A DNA stretch of 64,000 nucleotides from Chaetorhynchus papuensis (GCA_013396525.1 VWYX01000291.1:124001-188000), one strand, 5' to 3'; counted from the first letter of the stretch, positions 1 to 12,965 are shown. Program-made: numbers and translations. Notes: generated by a model not told the origin, from the letters alone.

Positions 1-899
1 AAGTGTTATTTATTGAACTCTGTGGGAGGGAAGCTAATTTCAGAAGTTATAAATGTGATGAATTATAGCCAATATCTTGGAGAATTAAATAAAAATGAAA
101 GGAAAGAAAGTCCCTATTTTCATTTAAAAAACAATTGGGACTGGGTGATGTTAAATATAAGCTTACACCTGCCAGGAACTGGCTGACTGGAAATCTCTGA
201 AACCATCTCTGGTTAATCGGAGTGGCTACAGTCCCACAGAACAGTGGCACTCATGTTTGTGTATTCAGTCTTCATGGGGATCTATGGGACAGTGCTGGGT
301 AACAATTTCAGCCTAGGGGTGGCTTGTGACCTATTTGCTTCACTCTGCTATTCCTACGGCATGGATGGCTGCCTAAGAAACATGTCAGCATCCTTGTTCC
401 CAAAGTGAACACTTTCGAGCCAGGAGCTGGAGAGAGGTGGCAGAAGAATGGTTCCATGGCTGCTGTCAGGCTCAGTGCAGGGCAGTTTGGTGCCCTGAAT
501 TCATGAATACAGATCCCAAGGCCATCAGGTTGGGTCACCCCATTTCTGGAATTCTCCCTCAGCTCAGACACCTGGTTTAAGATACTCTGGGAACTGTTTT
601 CAGGGGGACTGAGTACTTTTAAGTACCCACACGCATCAGTCTCACAGACTGAGAAGGGTAAGATTTCAAATACCTTGATACAGGAGTAAGGATTTTGCAT
701 TAGGAAAGTGGAAAAGAGGCATGGAAAAGCAAAGGAAAAGCACCAGAGGATGAAGGTAGGGCAGTATGGGCTGTGTGGCAGGACATGGCAAAGAACATGG
801 GGATACTGAGGATGTTGCTGAAGGTAGGTGGTGTGAGGGGGTAAAGCACTGCAGCTGAAAGCTGGAGGGTAATGCTCTTCTTGGTGTTGAAGAAAGTCA
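1..899. other. Unique non-coding sequence
   Basis: No exon, RNA gene or repeat was recognised. The minus strand holds the longest open frame of the window (308-919, 203 codons). It is rich in Cys, His, Pro and Ser, has no recognisable domain, signal peptide or membrane pattern, and matches no family I know. It is read as a chance frame. Confidence 0.6.
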
Positions 900-2110
900 G
901 TGAAAACCCACCCTCTCACTGATTTTGTGAGCTGCTGGTCTTGTATTCAGGCTGGACAGTGTTAGTGTCCCCAGTTTACATTCCCTTGTCCTGTCACATC
1001 GCCTTGTCCGTGCCCACCACCAGGCACATGCAGGTATCTCGCTGTTCAGACACCCCACACGCACCCTGCACACATCACCCGTGATTCCATCAGCAGGCAC
1101 CAGTGTGCAGGTGTTTGCTGTAACTTTGCTGCCTTGAACATCAGCTTTCTGTGGCACCCAACAAACAAAGATATCTCAGCCTCGCATAACCTTGATGTTG
1201 TGAGCCCATGCTAATAAATCTGAATAAGTAATAGACAGATACAAATCTGGGTAATAGAGTTAAATACCCCTTCTTAACTCAAACACAAACCAGATGTTTT
1301 CCATCTACCAGCAGGCCTCCACAACTATCCACACTGCCCATGCTGTCCCCCTGGCTCCCTGCCGGCCCCTTTCTCCTGGGTGATGAATAAGATGCATCAC
1401 CATAGCTAACTCAGGGATCAGGTTGCTTTAATTCAACAGTACTTCATCAGGCAGGTTCGTTGTGTGTCTTTATTCAGCTGCTTTAAAGCACCTCCTGTTT
1501 TGCTCTGCTTTGTTTTATTTTGCTCCCCACAATCACAGCCTCTGCCTGGAGTCAGGGCTTTGCTGGGGAACTCAGCCCGGTTACCCGCACAGAGGCTGAA
1601 ATAATACTTGGTGGTTTTTTTCACAGTGCAGCAAGTGATCCTTGTGAGTGGTATAGGAGCAGTAATTAATATTTCACATGTCCTGTGAGGGAGAGCTGGG
1701 CTGGCAGGAATCGGGGCCGGGGGCAGCTGTCACAGCCCTTTGGGCAGAGGGGGGATCTGGACCTGTGCTCCCTCACACAGCCTTTCCTGCCATTCCAGCA
1801 GCTCAGCAGCAGGTGAAAACTGACAGGCAGAGGCTTACATGTACAGCACGATCAAAGGACCCTATTTCTTACTGTGTAACTAGGTTATGTTCAACAGTGG
1901 GTTCTCATAATGCTCTTATATACTACTGGGGCAAAACCCACCACGAGCAGCACCGAGCAGCACCCGAGAGCTTTGGCTGCCCGTGGAACAGCCTCACAGA
2001 CAGGGATTGTGGGGGTCTTTCCACTCAGCTCGTGCCTGAGGCCAAGAGGCCGACTGCACTTGCTGAAGGGGAGGAAACTTTTTGATCTACCTGTCTGGAA
2101 ACACCACAAA
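900..2110. other. Non-coding, slightly GC-richer
   Basis: Nothing gene-like was seen. The only local structure is a perfect 10-bp tandem duplication (unit cgagcagcac) at 1944-1963. Overlapping open frames on both strands (1678-2085 plus, 1891-2109 minus) cancel each other as evidence of coding. Confidence 0.6.
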
Positions 2111-3992
2111 GCAGATGAAAAGGTAATGCTGAGCTAAGCAATAATCAGGATGCTCCTAAAATTAGTCTGACTTATTTGTTTTCAATTGAAAAACCACATT
2201 TTCTCCTGCTTTTTCTCGATCTGGAGCAAATTGAGAACAGTCCAATCTTGTAATTGTATTTCCACCACAGTGTGCCAAGGCAATCAGAGTTGTCAGGACT
2301 AAGCTCTCTTCTTTAAGAGTTAAATTTTATTAACAAGCTTGCTTGCAAGTCAGCTACATGAACTCCAATTTGTCCCTTGGATCTGCACAGCAGAGCCTCA
2401 ACATGAACCTCTTAGTTTTTCTACACAGACAACCCTCCCAGCAGGATGATTAGAATAATGTGTGCAAAGACAGCACCAAAATTGAATTAAAAACGACACA
2501 TTTTGTTGGAAACAGACTAGGGAGAGCAGCTCACATCTCAAAAGCCAGCTTGAATTACTGGGCCAGAAAGCACAAGTTTACAGGAAAGGCTTGTTATGGG
2601 GATTGCATGACTTGGACATTTGACAATGGCAGATATGGGCTCTAAAATCTGGTATACACAGAACATTTGCTACCAAACTAGTTTTTGGCTTTCCAACACT
2701 GTCATTGCCTTCTTCCCAACTTCCCCCCTGAAATTCTTTGGAGCTAAAGGAGTAATCTGAATTGACTTTTAACCATGAAATGTTGGCTGGCAGTATAGCC
2801 AATGCCTTCAGAAGGTCAAAGCTGGTTGGATACAAACCAGATCCTAGAGGTCTGACCTTAACTTAACAATCTCTAAAGAGAGTCCAAGAAAAAGTGAAGA
2901 GTGAACATGCTCTTCTCCAAATAGAAATTCCCTCCAGGGCAGGATTTAAGAGAAAATTTTCCATTGCTGCAGCCTGAGATGGACTTGATCAGTGAATATT
3001 TAAAAATTCAGGGAAGATATCTGACTTCATTTTGACTGAAGTTTGATCAGGGTTTCTATCCTGGGGATTTCAGAGATTTCTTTCCTAGCACCAAGTCCAA
3101 AGAAATGGATAGCATTCACATTAAAAAAGAAAAAAAAAAAAAAATAAAAGAACATGAACATCTGGAAGTCAGCCTTCTAAAATGGCTGTGTATAATCAGG
3201 ATTAAGCCATTACTTGTCTTGCTTCTTAAATGATGGAAAATTGAATTGTTCTGAATTGCAATTTTCTCTGCTAAGAACCTGCTACAGGCAGGAAAGAAAA
3301 GCAACCATTGCTTAAACAGCAGCAGCAGAATCCCAGCTTTTGAAAAACTCAGGTTTCCCCTTCACAAACCATTCAAACACTGGAATGTAAAGTAGTGATG
3401 AAAAATGAAAACCCTGTCAGTGCAGAAAGCGATATATTAAAGCAAAGTGTTTGAGAGTCAAAGGCCCTTAAATAAATCTAAAATACATACTTTATTTTAA
3501 GCCCTAAATCTGCTGCTGCTAATCCTCATATTTAAAGCCAGAAATCTATTTTCCTGGAAAGCAGCTGAAGCGAGATAGAATTTGACATGGCTAGCACCAC
3601 ACTGTTATTGTCTTCAATATTTGTTGTGTCCATCACTGCCAGCAATATCTCTCTGTTGTATTTCAAGATTACTCTCATACTTAATGTACTCCAATGAGTA
3701 GAAAATAGCACTGGCACCAAAAGCCCCATTCCCCATCCCCTGCTGCAGTAAATACAGAAGTTGTAGGTGTTATCCTAACCTGCTAAACCGCCCCATTTCC
3801 TTTGCTGACAGCAGCCAGCATTCACACCTTGTCTTTTCATCAAACTTTGCACACGTTTAATCCTGAGCCAGTCGTGGGGCTGGCAAGAATTTTTGTCACC
3901 CTTTTAGAGTGCAAGGAACTGGAAAAGGGAGGTTCAACGAGCTGCCCAGGGGCCTAGAAGTATGTGATGCTCTAATAAAAGTTAGAAACTGG
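2111..3992. other. AT-rich non-coding sequence with an A-rich run
   Basis: Unique AT-rich sequence. An A-rich simple run lies at about 3123-3144, with no processed-pseudogene sequence recognised before it. The stretch 3905-3970 has faint similarity to the antisense 3' part of MIR but is too weak to call. Confidence 0.55.
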
Positions 3993-4165
3993 AGGTGGTG
4001 TGATGCCGTGGTGCTGGCACATGCTGCTGGGAGCCAGGAAACGTGCATTTTGTGTTCACTGCAGCACAGAGGTGGATGGGAATCCCTGTGATCTCTCCTC
4101 CCTCTGAATATCAGTTTTCACGTTGGCACCTGCCTCTTCCAGGAGCCCCCGGACAGAAGGGGTCA
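3993..4165 (+). repeat. MIR/CORE-type SINE remnant
   Basis: Several blocks fall in the order and spacing of a MIR element. First is the head around 'gtggtgctggcac', then 'gggagccaggaaac' (about 4029). About 80 bases later comes 'ctgaatatcagttttcac', matching the 'cctcagtttcc' block, followed by 'acctgcctcttcc'. The tRNA-derived A/B boxes and the usual 'tgtgaccttgggcaagt' core are heavily decayed. The AT-rich tail at 4238-4312 may be the remains of its TTATTA end. Known of the family: non-autonomous SINEs mobilised by L2-type LINEs, long inactive. The order of blocks is the evidence; no alignment was run. Confidence 0.6.
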
Positions 4166-4237
4166 TAGCACAGTGAAACTTTTCTCCAAGTGCCTCTGGG
4201 TACTTCTGTGGTATGGATGCAGAAGTGAGAATAGATG

Positions 4238-4312
4238 CAGTGAGATGATTTATAAATTATTAAAATTATCTAATTATTATTAAATTATAAATATATTATT
4301 ACTCAACGATTT
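4238..4312. repeat. AT-rich simple sequence
   Basis: Almost pure A/T with repeated attatt and taaatt units. It may be the degenerate 3' tail of the SINE upstream, or independent low-complexity DNA. Confidence 0.6.
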
Positions 4313-5239
4313 GTACATTTTCTTCACTACTGCGTGAGAAGCAAGCAGAAAAAAAATCAGACATGTTGCTGTGAGATTCTGGTACCTGAATTTTGGGCAC
4401 TTCTCTGCCAATGAACATGAGCATGAGCCTTGGGCAAAGCTGTCTGTAGCCCTGTGCAGCCCATGGCCAGCGAGGGCAGCGGGGAGGGACCCCTCCAGTT
4501 GTGAGTGCAAAATGAATAAATACTTGTCTGCAACATGAACCTCTGAATACAGCACCCAGCTTGCTCCCAGCAGAGAGGGAGCTTCTAAATTTCTGCTGGC
4601 AGGAGGTTTGTGAGGAAGAAGAGCCCAGTCCTTCTGCAAGCACTTCTCCTGCCAGGGCTAATGCCTCCAGCTTCAGAGCACAGGCTTCAGCCTTGCCTGA
4701 TCTTTCAACCCCAGTTTCTCCCCCTTTTTAAGAGAAAATCCTATTGTTTTAGGTTAAAATCAGAAAACCCCAAGAGGATCATTGGGATGGGACTAATTAA
4801 CCAGCATTGAACATAATCTGGTCTACACAAGCAGTGACTAACTTCTTACATACTGCTAATGAACAGACCTGACAAATAATGAAACAGGGCAAAGTTTTCT
4901 CCTGCCAAGTAACACATTTTTCTGCCAAATGTATTTGAAGCAAAATAATCCAAGTAATTCCGATGATTTTTAATCCCAGGTTTTGATTTTCACTTTGTTT
5001 TTAAACTTCTCTGATCTTTGTGAAGGGGAGGTGAAGGGACAAAGGCTCATATTTCTATCCTTTTTTTTTCCACAGACATTCCACGAAAGGAAATGGAGAG
5101 CAGAGAAATGGGAGAAAAATGCTAATGTTCAGTCTCTCTCCATATCTCCTCAGATACTTTATTTCTCCCACTGTTCTGGCTGGGGACTATAGTAAGAGAA
5201 GAAGAGGAGGCAATATGTGAAATCAGGAAGGAGCGAAGA
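4313..5239. other. Non-coding; one splice-acceptor-like tract
   Basis: A run of nine T followed by ccacag (AG at 5074-5075) has the shape of a 3' splice site. The frame after it gives no recognisable exon and no partner donor was identified. Otherwise unique sequence. Confidence 0.5.
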
Positions 5240-5288
5240 TTTCTTTCTTTTATTTCTTCTTGTTCGTTTTCTTCTCTCTCTTTTTTTA
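5240..5288. repeat. Polypyrimidine tract (C/T-rich)
   Basis: About 50 bases that are nearly all T and C on the plus strand, with ttctttc, ttcttct and ctctctc units. Simple low-complexity DNA. Confidence 0.75.
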
Positions 5289-8200
5289 CAAGAAGTTAAG
5301 AGATTGGATGAAACTATATGAAAAATTCACAAATTCAAATACTTAAGAGTTAAATCCAGTCAAAGACTTGTTGCGCAACACTGAATTAAAAAGCTGAATT
5401 TTGATTTACTGAAGATTTTAATTGGTATTAAATACTTACACAAAGTTGCTTCATAATAAAGTTCATATTCCACTGGTAGGAGAATATAATTGACAAAGGA
5501 AGGGTAAAAATAGAGAATAAATAGGGAAAGCTAAAATGCAGGAACAAATTATTTCAGGTCATGATTCTGGAATCTGCGATATTTCCCATAATATAGAGGA
5601 CGTTATAGAAATACCAGCCAGTCTTAACCTTTAAGGCACTGAGTTTTTTCAGCACCTTGTCACTCCCACTGAAGTGAAACATCTTCATTATCTCTCAGTA
5701 TCTGCCCCCACTGCCGTATGTCTGGTGTGAAATTTCCCCAGACTGCCTCCATATGGGACTGCTCTGGTCACGGAGAAGCTGCTCCCTGTCTCCAGCCTTG
5801 CTGTGTCACTTGCTGCAATCATGACTTATGGATGAGCGCTATCACTGCATGAGAAACTCAGCCATCCCCAGCCAAGCAGGGAAAACCACAAACCTTGGAA
5901 TAAAATAAACCAACATGCAGTTATTGCCACTGTTGCTTTTGCTATAGTCGAGGGAGTCTTCAAAATATGTTTCCAAGTACATTTCCCAACATCTCACCTC
6001 CAGAGCTTTGTTTCACAGGCCTCAGCTACAAATCACAGCCCTCCACCCAGGGATGCTGATGGTCTGAGCCTTCATCACTGAGTGTCTGAGCGTCTCTGTC
6101 CCACACACCGTGCCAGCAATGCTCTACATGGTTAGAGAAGCCTGAGCTGCTCTTTCATATGACCTTACTCTGACAAAAAATTACTCTTTTGTGCTTGAAC
6201 CATCCAGCTGATATTCTTCATGCTGAGGAGATAAATATCAGGTCAGGATGGCCTTTCTTTTTTTTTTTAGCTAATAGATGGGAGTAAAATCTGAAAATAT
6301 CTGATGATTAAAATATGAGGAAAGGGGAAGAAATGAATGGTTTAGACACTCCTACCAGAAGACAACTTTGTCTCTCAGCATCTCCCTTTTTGGAGGCAAC
6401 GTCTTCAAACTGGACTGCCTGCTTACCACAGGTACTGGGAAGTGTCTTTTGGGGCTCTCAGGAAGCTTTTGCCGATATTGTGTGAGCTAACCTTAGCTTC
6501 CATAACATTACATTCTTTCCCCAGAGGTTTTGCCTGCACTGAGCACCTGTCAGTCACTCTGGGGCAAGAGGAGAGGAGCCAGACTTTTTTCACAATTTCT
6601 CCCCAGCTTCCCTGCCATTCTCTCCCTCCTGTTGGACCAAGCACACTGGCTTTCTGTCTGCTTTCCAAAGGAGTCTTTTACTGGCAGTTTGGACTGAGCT
6701 GTTTCTTTTTGGGAGGTCTTCACAATCAAGCACCACTAGAGGACTTGAAACAAACCAGGGAGATTTCATGGTCTGCTTTCAAAGGACTCTTGTGCCAGGA
6801 ATCAGCAGAGTCTCTGAGGAGCTGCATTCACAGGGAACTGGGGAAGCAGATCCCAGGGTGGCAGCCTGAGAAAGTGACCTGAGTTGTGTGGACTCTCTGT
6901 GGGCATCTGTGCTGCGTGGGAAGTGCCCCTGAGTAAAGGATGTGCCTTCCTGTGTGCTGGAACCAGCAGGAGATGCTGTGTGACATACAGGCAGCTTCCT
7001 CATCCCAGGACTGCATGACTTGCAGCCCGAGCCCTTGGGGTGCCCTGAGAGACCCCTCCCCAGCACCGCCCAGTTCTGCGGATGTGTCACCTCGGTTGCT
7101 CCCATGGGGGTCAGGGCTCTGAAGTACAAACACAGGAGCTGTGGAAAAAGTATCCCCCAGTGACATCAGCACCGAGGAGAAGCACTGCCTCCCTGCAGCT
7201 CTCCTGGCAGTGGTGCCAGCCTCTGTGGAGCAGAAATCACTCTCTGTTCACTGCTTCTACAGCTGCTGAGCACCTGAGGTGACAAGGTGATGCAAGGACT
7301 AACAACTAAGGCACACTGATGCACTTTCCCACCCCATTTAGCTTTCCTGAAATCCAGTTTCCAAAAGAAACTGCTGCCTTCTTCACTTCCCTTCTTAGAA
7401 GGCCATTTCAGAGACCGGCAGGCCTATGCCAGCCTCCCTCCATCAGGAGCCTCTGAGGAGAGCCTGTATGGCAGTGCTGGTCCCACTCAACCTACAGGGG
7501 ACAAAGGGGAAAGAGGCCTCCTTAGATTTGGTTTTTGGTTTTTTTTACAGTAGAAATGGGAAAAGATCCCTACTCTTGGTGAAAACAATGGGGAAAATGA
7601 AATGAATACATATTACTTCACCCCTTTCCCTACTTCCATATGTTCTTGATCTGAGCCAGGGGACTGGGAGAACTAGAACTTAACCTAAAGCCCCCCCTTT
7701 GTTTCACTGCTCCTTTCTTTCAGATATTTTTGGAGGGAGATGTTGCAGGTGGCCTTCTCAAACAGGTTTACTGCGTGTAAGGGGGAAAACTGGGAAGAGC
7801 CATGACTAGACTTTCAGAAAGAAATCAGTAGCCCTCTGGAGGTATGCTGCAGGTGTGAATATTGCAGCCCTCCAATCAAGCTAGAAACAGCAGTTTGTGA
7901 CTCGGACACTGCCATCCTCAGCAGTCAAGGGGGGCTTCAAGGGCAGCTGCACGACAAGCAGAGTGTTCTGGCAGCAAGCAGGCTCAGCTCACAAACAACA
8001 AAGGGACAGAGAAGAAATGGTCCCAGTTATACCAGAGGCCAGGCTTCAGACTGTGCTGTCACTTCCATCTGCCCTTGTACTGTGGCAGGGCACCTGACAA
8101 GGCAGACAGAGTGCTTGGCCTGTGCTCTCAGGGAGCAGTGTGGCCACTTCAGCCAGCCCCGCACAGCACAGAGCACGTGCTGGAGGTGTGGAACAGTGCA

Positions 8201-9060
8201 AAGCTGCTCTGCACTGGCACAGAGAGGGAACATCATGTCTTTTCCAGCTGTAGCTCTCGCAAATCCATGGGAAACTTTTCCTGTCAAATATCTCCATCAG
8301 TTTGCTATATTCATTCTTGTTGTCTGGCTTGTATTTCTGTGTGCAGACAGTTCCAATGCAGTTGCTTAAAGCTATCCTCCATTTTGGTATCAAGCCACAT
8401 ATTTTCAACCCTCTAATATTTGTCATTAATATAAGCATGTATTTATACGTGTTAAATGCCAAATTGGCACATGACCTTTTGGCTAAGCCAGGGCCTGGAG
8501 ACTTCTCCACATGGCATCCCTCCAGGCTGCAGGGATTGCTTCCACTTCAAACAACAACTTTTCCCTGAAAGCTTCTGTGGCACCTGTGTTAACAACAGCA
8601 AGAGACCCTGAGGACCATGTCAAATCACACTTGGCAGCTGCACAGCAGGGAGGGAGCACTGATTTTGTCCCCCCTGTGTTTCAAACCTGCCTGTGCTATG
8701 AAAGCAGAGCCATGTGTGCAGCCCACTGGCAAAGCCTTCCCATGCCACAGGCTCCTGTTCACCGCAGCTGAGCTCCCGAACCCCCATCACAGCCCATCTA
8801 CAAGGTGTTCTCACTTCCAAGCCCAGAACAGCTCTGCCTCTGCTTCAGTACTCAAAATAGCCTTACCTCTTCTACCTCTCCCTCCTTCTCTATCAGTCCT
8901 GCTCTGGCTTCCCCTGCCAAGGTGCCCAAGCACCTCCCAAACCAAACAGCTCCCTGAAAAGCCTTCTTCGTGGGGCTGCCACCCTTGGATGCTTTGGATT
9001 CACTTTCTCATTCTGTATTTCTTCTCACACATCATCTCATAGTAGCAGGCTCTCTGGATC
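5289..9060. other. Unique non-coding sequence
   Basis: No repeat family, RNA gene or convincing exon was seen. Open frames of 86-154 codons cluster at 8.0-9.0 kb on both strands and overlap one another (for example 8046-8510 minus and 8617-9042 plus). None has a domain or consistent coding character. Short T-rich tracts occur near 6260 and 7530. Confidence 0.55.
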
Positions 9061-9530
9061 CAGCACTCCAGCAGTAAGTGACAAAGAAGTTGATCGCAAA
9101 CAGATATTTTTGGTATGCGTACATGTGAACGCATACTTATGTTCAAGACTGGAAATCTTAAAATTGTTTTATTTCCTTGTATTCTCCCTACTTATTTCAT
9201 GTTCCATTTTTAGCTGTGCTTGCAATTTACTTGGAACCTGCCCTCTTAAGTCAGATGGATGAATTATTGCTTTGCTTTTTCTGGGAAAATAATACTGTAG
9301 AACGGTCACTCCAGCATACACAAGTATTACTGGCAAAGAATATGTAGGTAGTTTAGATTTATATGGCTGTAACTGAAAGCAGAACTTGGCTCTGTTCTGC
9401 CTGACTGTCATGAAAAGAGATAGTCACAATGGGCTTTAGTATGAACTTGGCTCCTAGAAATTACGGCAATAAAAATAGCAATGCCATCATTTGTTAATTC
9501 TAATTACTCCAAAGCTCAGACATACAGTCC
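9061..9530. promoter_or_regulatory. Possible conserved non-coding segment
   Basis: Repeat-free, balanced AT-rich sequence with homeodomain-type cores (gttaattctaattac near 9495) and a CpG-containing inverted repeat at 9113-9136. Enhancer identity is inferred from texture only. Confidence 0.2.
9113..9136. repeat. Perfect 8-bp inverted repeat
   Basis: Arms gtatgcgt (9113-9120) and acgcatac (9129-9136) are perfect reverse complements around the 8-base spacer acatgtga. Each arm carries one CpG, which is unusual in this CpG-poor surrounding. It could be a dimeric factor site or chance. Confidence 0.7.
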
Positions 9531-9923
9531 TGTTCTTAAAGGGATGTGCTGAACTGAAATGCCTAAAAAGAAAGTAGTAGTTCTTTTACTAGAATAATAC
9601 AGACAACATAGAGTCCTCCAGGAACTTATATCATGACCACCAGCACATGGTTTGAATACTACAGGTTCTTCTAGGCAGAAGAAAAAATATTTCTTTTCCA
9701 ACATCTTTTATTTTTCTTCCATATTTGCGGAGTTTCTGAAGCAAGTTTCTGTCACTGAGGTGAATTGTATGCAAATGAAGAAAGACATTATGGTGGCTGG
9801 CCAATGCCTTGGACACCTGCATGCAGAAATGCCACCACCCAGGCTATGACCCTCATATCTTATCAAAAGATGGCTGGTAGACCACAGCCAACAGGAATCA
9901 GAAGCAAGAAAGCAGTTATAAGA
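9531..9923. other. Non-coding; octamer motif
   Basis: Contains one perfect POU/octamer motif ATGCAAAT at 9769-9776. No gene seen. Confidence 0.5.
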
Positions 9924-9949
9924 TTTTTTTTTTCTTTTTTTTTTTTTTT
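9924..9949. repeat. Poly-T run
   Basis: T-run interrupted by a single C. On the minus strand it is a poly-A of about 26 bases, but nothing recognisable precedes it there, so it is treated as simple sequence and not as a retrocopy tail. Confidence 0.8.
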
Positions 9950-12765
9950 AATAGAATTTTTCCACAGGGTTGTGGGACTTTTCTCACAGCTCTGATGAGT
10001 GTCCAGCCTTACCCATCTCCTGTTCTTGCTGTCTTACAGATGATAGTGGCACTGATTTACCTTTTTGTGTCGGTCAATGCCCAGTTAACAGCATTTCAGA
10101 TACAAGCAATTGCAAGCAGATCCTGCTGCACATGCTGTCCATTAAAACTCAGAAACAGAACAAAATCTTTCACTCAAATGTCACATGCAACTGTTATATA
10201 TGTTCCTGCCTCCCTCACTTGCAAACTCCCCTACAGTTTCTCAATCCACTGGCCACTTTAAGTCACACTGGATAAAATGGAAGAGATATCAAAGATAAGA
10301 GGTTCCTATAAAGCAGTGAAAAACAGGGCTTGGATAGAGGACAGAAACTCCAGCGAGTGTTCTGAGTGAGGGAAGGACTGCAAGGTGACAGCAGTAATTA
10401 CCTATCCTGTTTGATTGCCAGCTGGCAAGGGACAAACATGTCTGAGAGCCAGGCAGTACCTCATGACTGAACATGGCACTGGCATAGCTTTTGGTTTTCC
10501 TGGAGTTAGAGGATCATTGGAGAAGAGATGAGAGTCTGTGACGTGTTTCAGGTAGTGCATGGAAAAGTGAGGTCATGGGAAATGCTTACACTGGTTGTCA
10601 TTATGCTGATCACATCCAGAAATCCCATAGAAAAACAGGCTGGATCAATTTGCATGATCAGGAAATAACTTGTTTTAATATTTGCCTGTTCATTGTTCCC
10701 GGCAGAAGAGATGGGTCATGCCAAATGCCTGGCACTGGGAGGCAGAAAGTTCCGAGCTGCAGGATGTCCCCAGAGGCTGGTGGAGAATAGTTTGTCCTCT
10801 GTACAGATGGGTTTCCATGTGCAGAGCTGTCACAGACCTCAGACTCCCCAGCAGATACAGGCAACTAAAATTAGTTTAGCTCCTAAGACAGACAACTCAC
10901 TCAAATTACCTTCTAACGTGGCAAACAGATTTCATGTCCACAAACTGCTGCCACAGGCAAAGTTTTGTTAACCTGCAGTCAGAGAGTTACTCTGACTTCA
11001 CTGTGGTGCTGCAAGACAGAGATGAGATTAACTGGAATGGAAGTTTAGCAAGAAAAGCACGTCTGGAGGACCATTAATCACAATACCATTGCAGCTTCAC
11101 AAAATTATCTATTCTCAGTGATGACACATTTGCTTACTGATGAGCTTAGCTTGTTTGTCTTCTTACATTTCCCCATGCAAAGAGCAGCAAAGAAATGAGG
11201 GGAGAATCAGGAGAGGAGGATGAGGGTACCAATGCACATATATACTGTGACAGTATGTCTTTGATCAAATGAAAATAAACATTCCCCTAAAGCAATCATA
11301 CAATGCTCAGGAACACAGGTTGCCCCATCCTGGAGTCCTTCTGACTGATCATTAGTCAAAATCAGAGCTCTTTCCTTTGCTGCCTGTGTTTCTGCATGGA
11401 GCAGACACATTGGTAATGAAGATGACTGCTTGCATGGGCTTTGCATGTGACCTTTCTCCAAAAGCAATTATTTTCCATCAGTTTTCCATCAAAATCCTCC
11501 TGGTCCAGCTAATTCCTATGAGGCATCCTTAGGCCTCCCAGCTGGATGGCTGAAGCATTGACCTATTCCCTGACCTTGGCATACATTTTATAATTAAACT
11601 TGCAAAAGCAAGCAATTCTTCAGACTGCCAGACCAGGCAAGAAACCCAGGTTCTAAGAAGCCCCACACTATGCACATGTTTTGTTTTACTGAGATCACTG
11701 GGTTTGGCCAGCTGCTGACTCCTGGATTAATGACCAATACCTCCTCCCCTCAGGTGTCCCACTTAGCTTGTCCCTGGAGAAATGGGGCAGCCATCAGACC
11801 TGCTGGGATTTGAATCCCAAATTACTTTGGACATTGACCTTTCCAACACTGCGTGAATTTTTTTAAACAGTTACTGAAATCTCAATTAATGATTTATTTA
11901 TTTTATAATTAATCAGCCCAATGGAGCAAAAAGAGATAGATTCTGACAGCTCCCTAGTCCCAGAGCTGCTTATCAGCATGTGCAGTAAACAGGGAGAAAA
12001 ATCATAAATATTTCATTATTCCTCAAGATAGGGGATTTCAGAGTGAAAAATTTCTTCCCAATAGCAAACTTCAGGGCAATGTCATGAAAATGGGTCACAG
12101 ATTCCCGGAATGTAAAGTCTGTCATGGGTCTTCCCTGGAGCAAAGGATTCCCTCCTGCTCCCACACAGCTCCCTCAGGGCTCCCAGGCAGCTCCACTTCA
12201 GCATGGAAATTCAGGGCTGCACCTGAAGGTGTCTGCATTATCACCTGCATTCGTGACCTTCAGGAAAGGAGTGGAACCCCATTTGGTTTCTCATTTCAGA
12301 GGAACATGGAGTTTCCCAGCACAGCTGCTGTTTAGGTCTTCTGCCTGTGTGGAGATGAAGTATTTTTGCTTGGCTTGGGAAAAGGGGTGTCTTGCAGGCT
12401 GAAGGAACCACGCTCCCCACAGCCCATGCAGCCCCTGACTCTGCCAGGGGCTCTCTCCAGCACCGGCCACTGCAGTGGGAACTCAGCACAGCCTGGACCG
12501 ACCCCACAAACTCAGCCAAGTGGGAGAGAGGAGCCTCAAAGCCCATCCCAGCATGGGGCCCTCTGGGCAGGGATCCTGGAGCTGACAACAGGAGGTGGGT
12601 GATGGACTCCTCCTGAGAGAGAAATGATGTTCCCCCATCCCTGCAGGAAGCTGCTCTGGTTCCTGGCTCTATTTAGCATCCACAGTGATGACTTGGCATG
12701 CTCTCTACATAAATCCTGATAAACTCCTAACCTCAAAAACATCCTGTAACTAGGGGCTGCTCTGT
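9950..12765. other. Unique non-coding sequence
   Basis: No gene or repeat family recognised. An AT-rich, homeodomain-core-containing patch (aattaatgatttatttatt) lies at about 11884-11915. The sequence 'gggatttgaatccc' near 11809 resembles a tRNA T-arm but lacks the rest of a tRNA. Confidence 0.55.
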
Positions 12766-12965
12766 CTAGTTGCCATATGGTGTGAAAAAGTGCTTCCCCT
12801 TATCACTACTACATTTGCTCCTGCTGCTGAGTTTCACTGAACCTCTTATTTTAAAGACAATGTGAATATTAATTCCTCTCTCTCTTATCTATCCCACCCA
12901 CTCTCTTCATACATTTCTCATGTCCACTCTTATTAATCTCCTCTTCAATGTGAATTCCTCCAACT
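12766..12965 (-). mobile_element. L2/CR1-superfamily LINE fragment, C-terminal ORF2 region
   Basis: Read on the minus strand the sequence runs 'gaggagattaataagagtgg', then 'acatgagaaatgtatgaa', and ends in 'gcactttttcacacc'. This follows the ancient L2/CR1 pattern just after the reverse transcriptase, whose usual protein form is RR-x-RGDM(I/M)-x-VYKI. The decayed translation EEEINKSGHEKCMKRVGGID still tracks it. Only about 200 bp remain and substitutions and small indels are frequent, so it is an old, dead copy. The exact subfamily cannot be told by eye. Confidence 0.6.

Noticed and set aside
308..919. Longest open frame (203 codons, minus strand)
   Set aside because: Cys/His/Pro-rich composition with no domain, signal or family likeness and no splice or promoter context; one frame of this size is expected by chance in this much sequence.
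3382..3403. tggaatgtaaagtagtg resembles the miR-1/206 mature start
   Set aside because: The upstream sequence does not contain a pairing arm, so no precursor hairpin forms.
3905..3970. Possible antisense MIR end
   Set aside because: Only a few scattered matches, in the opposite orientation to the well-ordered MIR just downstream.
5058..5075. Polypyrimidine-cacag splice-acceptor-like site
   Set aside because: No coding frame of note follows and no paired donor was found; such tracts are frequent in AT-rich DNA.
8046..9042. Cluster of 86-154-codon frames on both strands
   Set aside because: The frames overlap mutually and none is recognisable, the pattern of chance frames in moderate-GC DNA.
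11805..11825. gggatttgaatccc looks like a tRNA T-arm
   Set aside because: Stem and loop lengths do not fit on either strand and no acceptor, D or anticodon arms are present.
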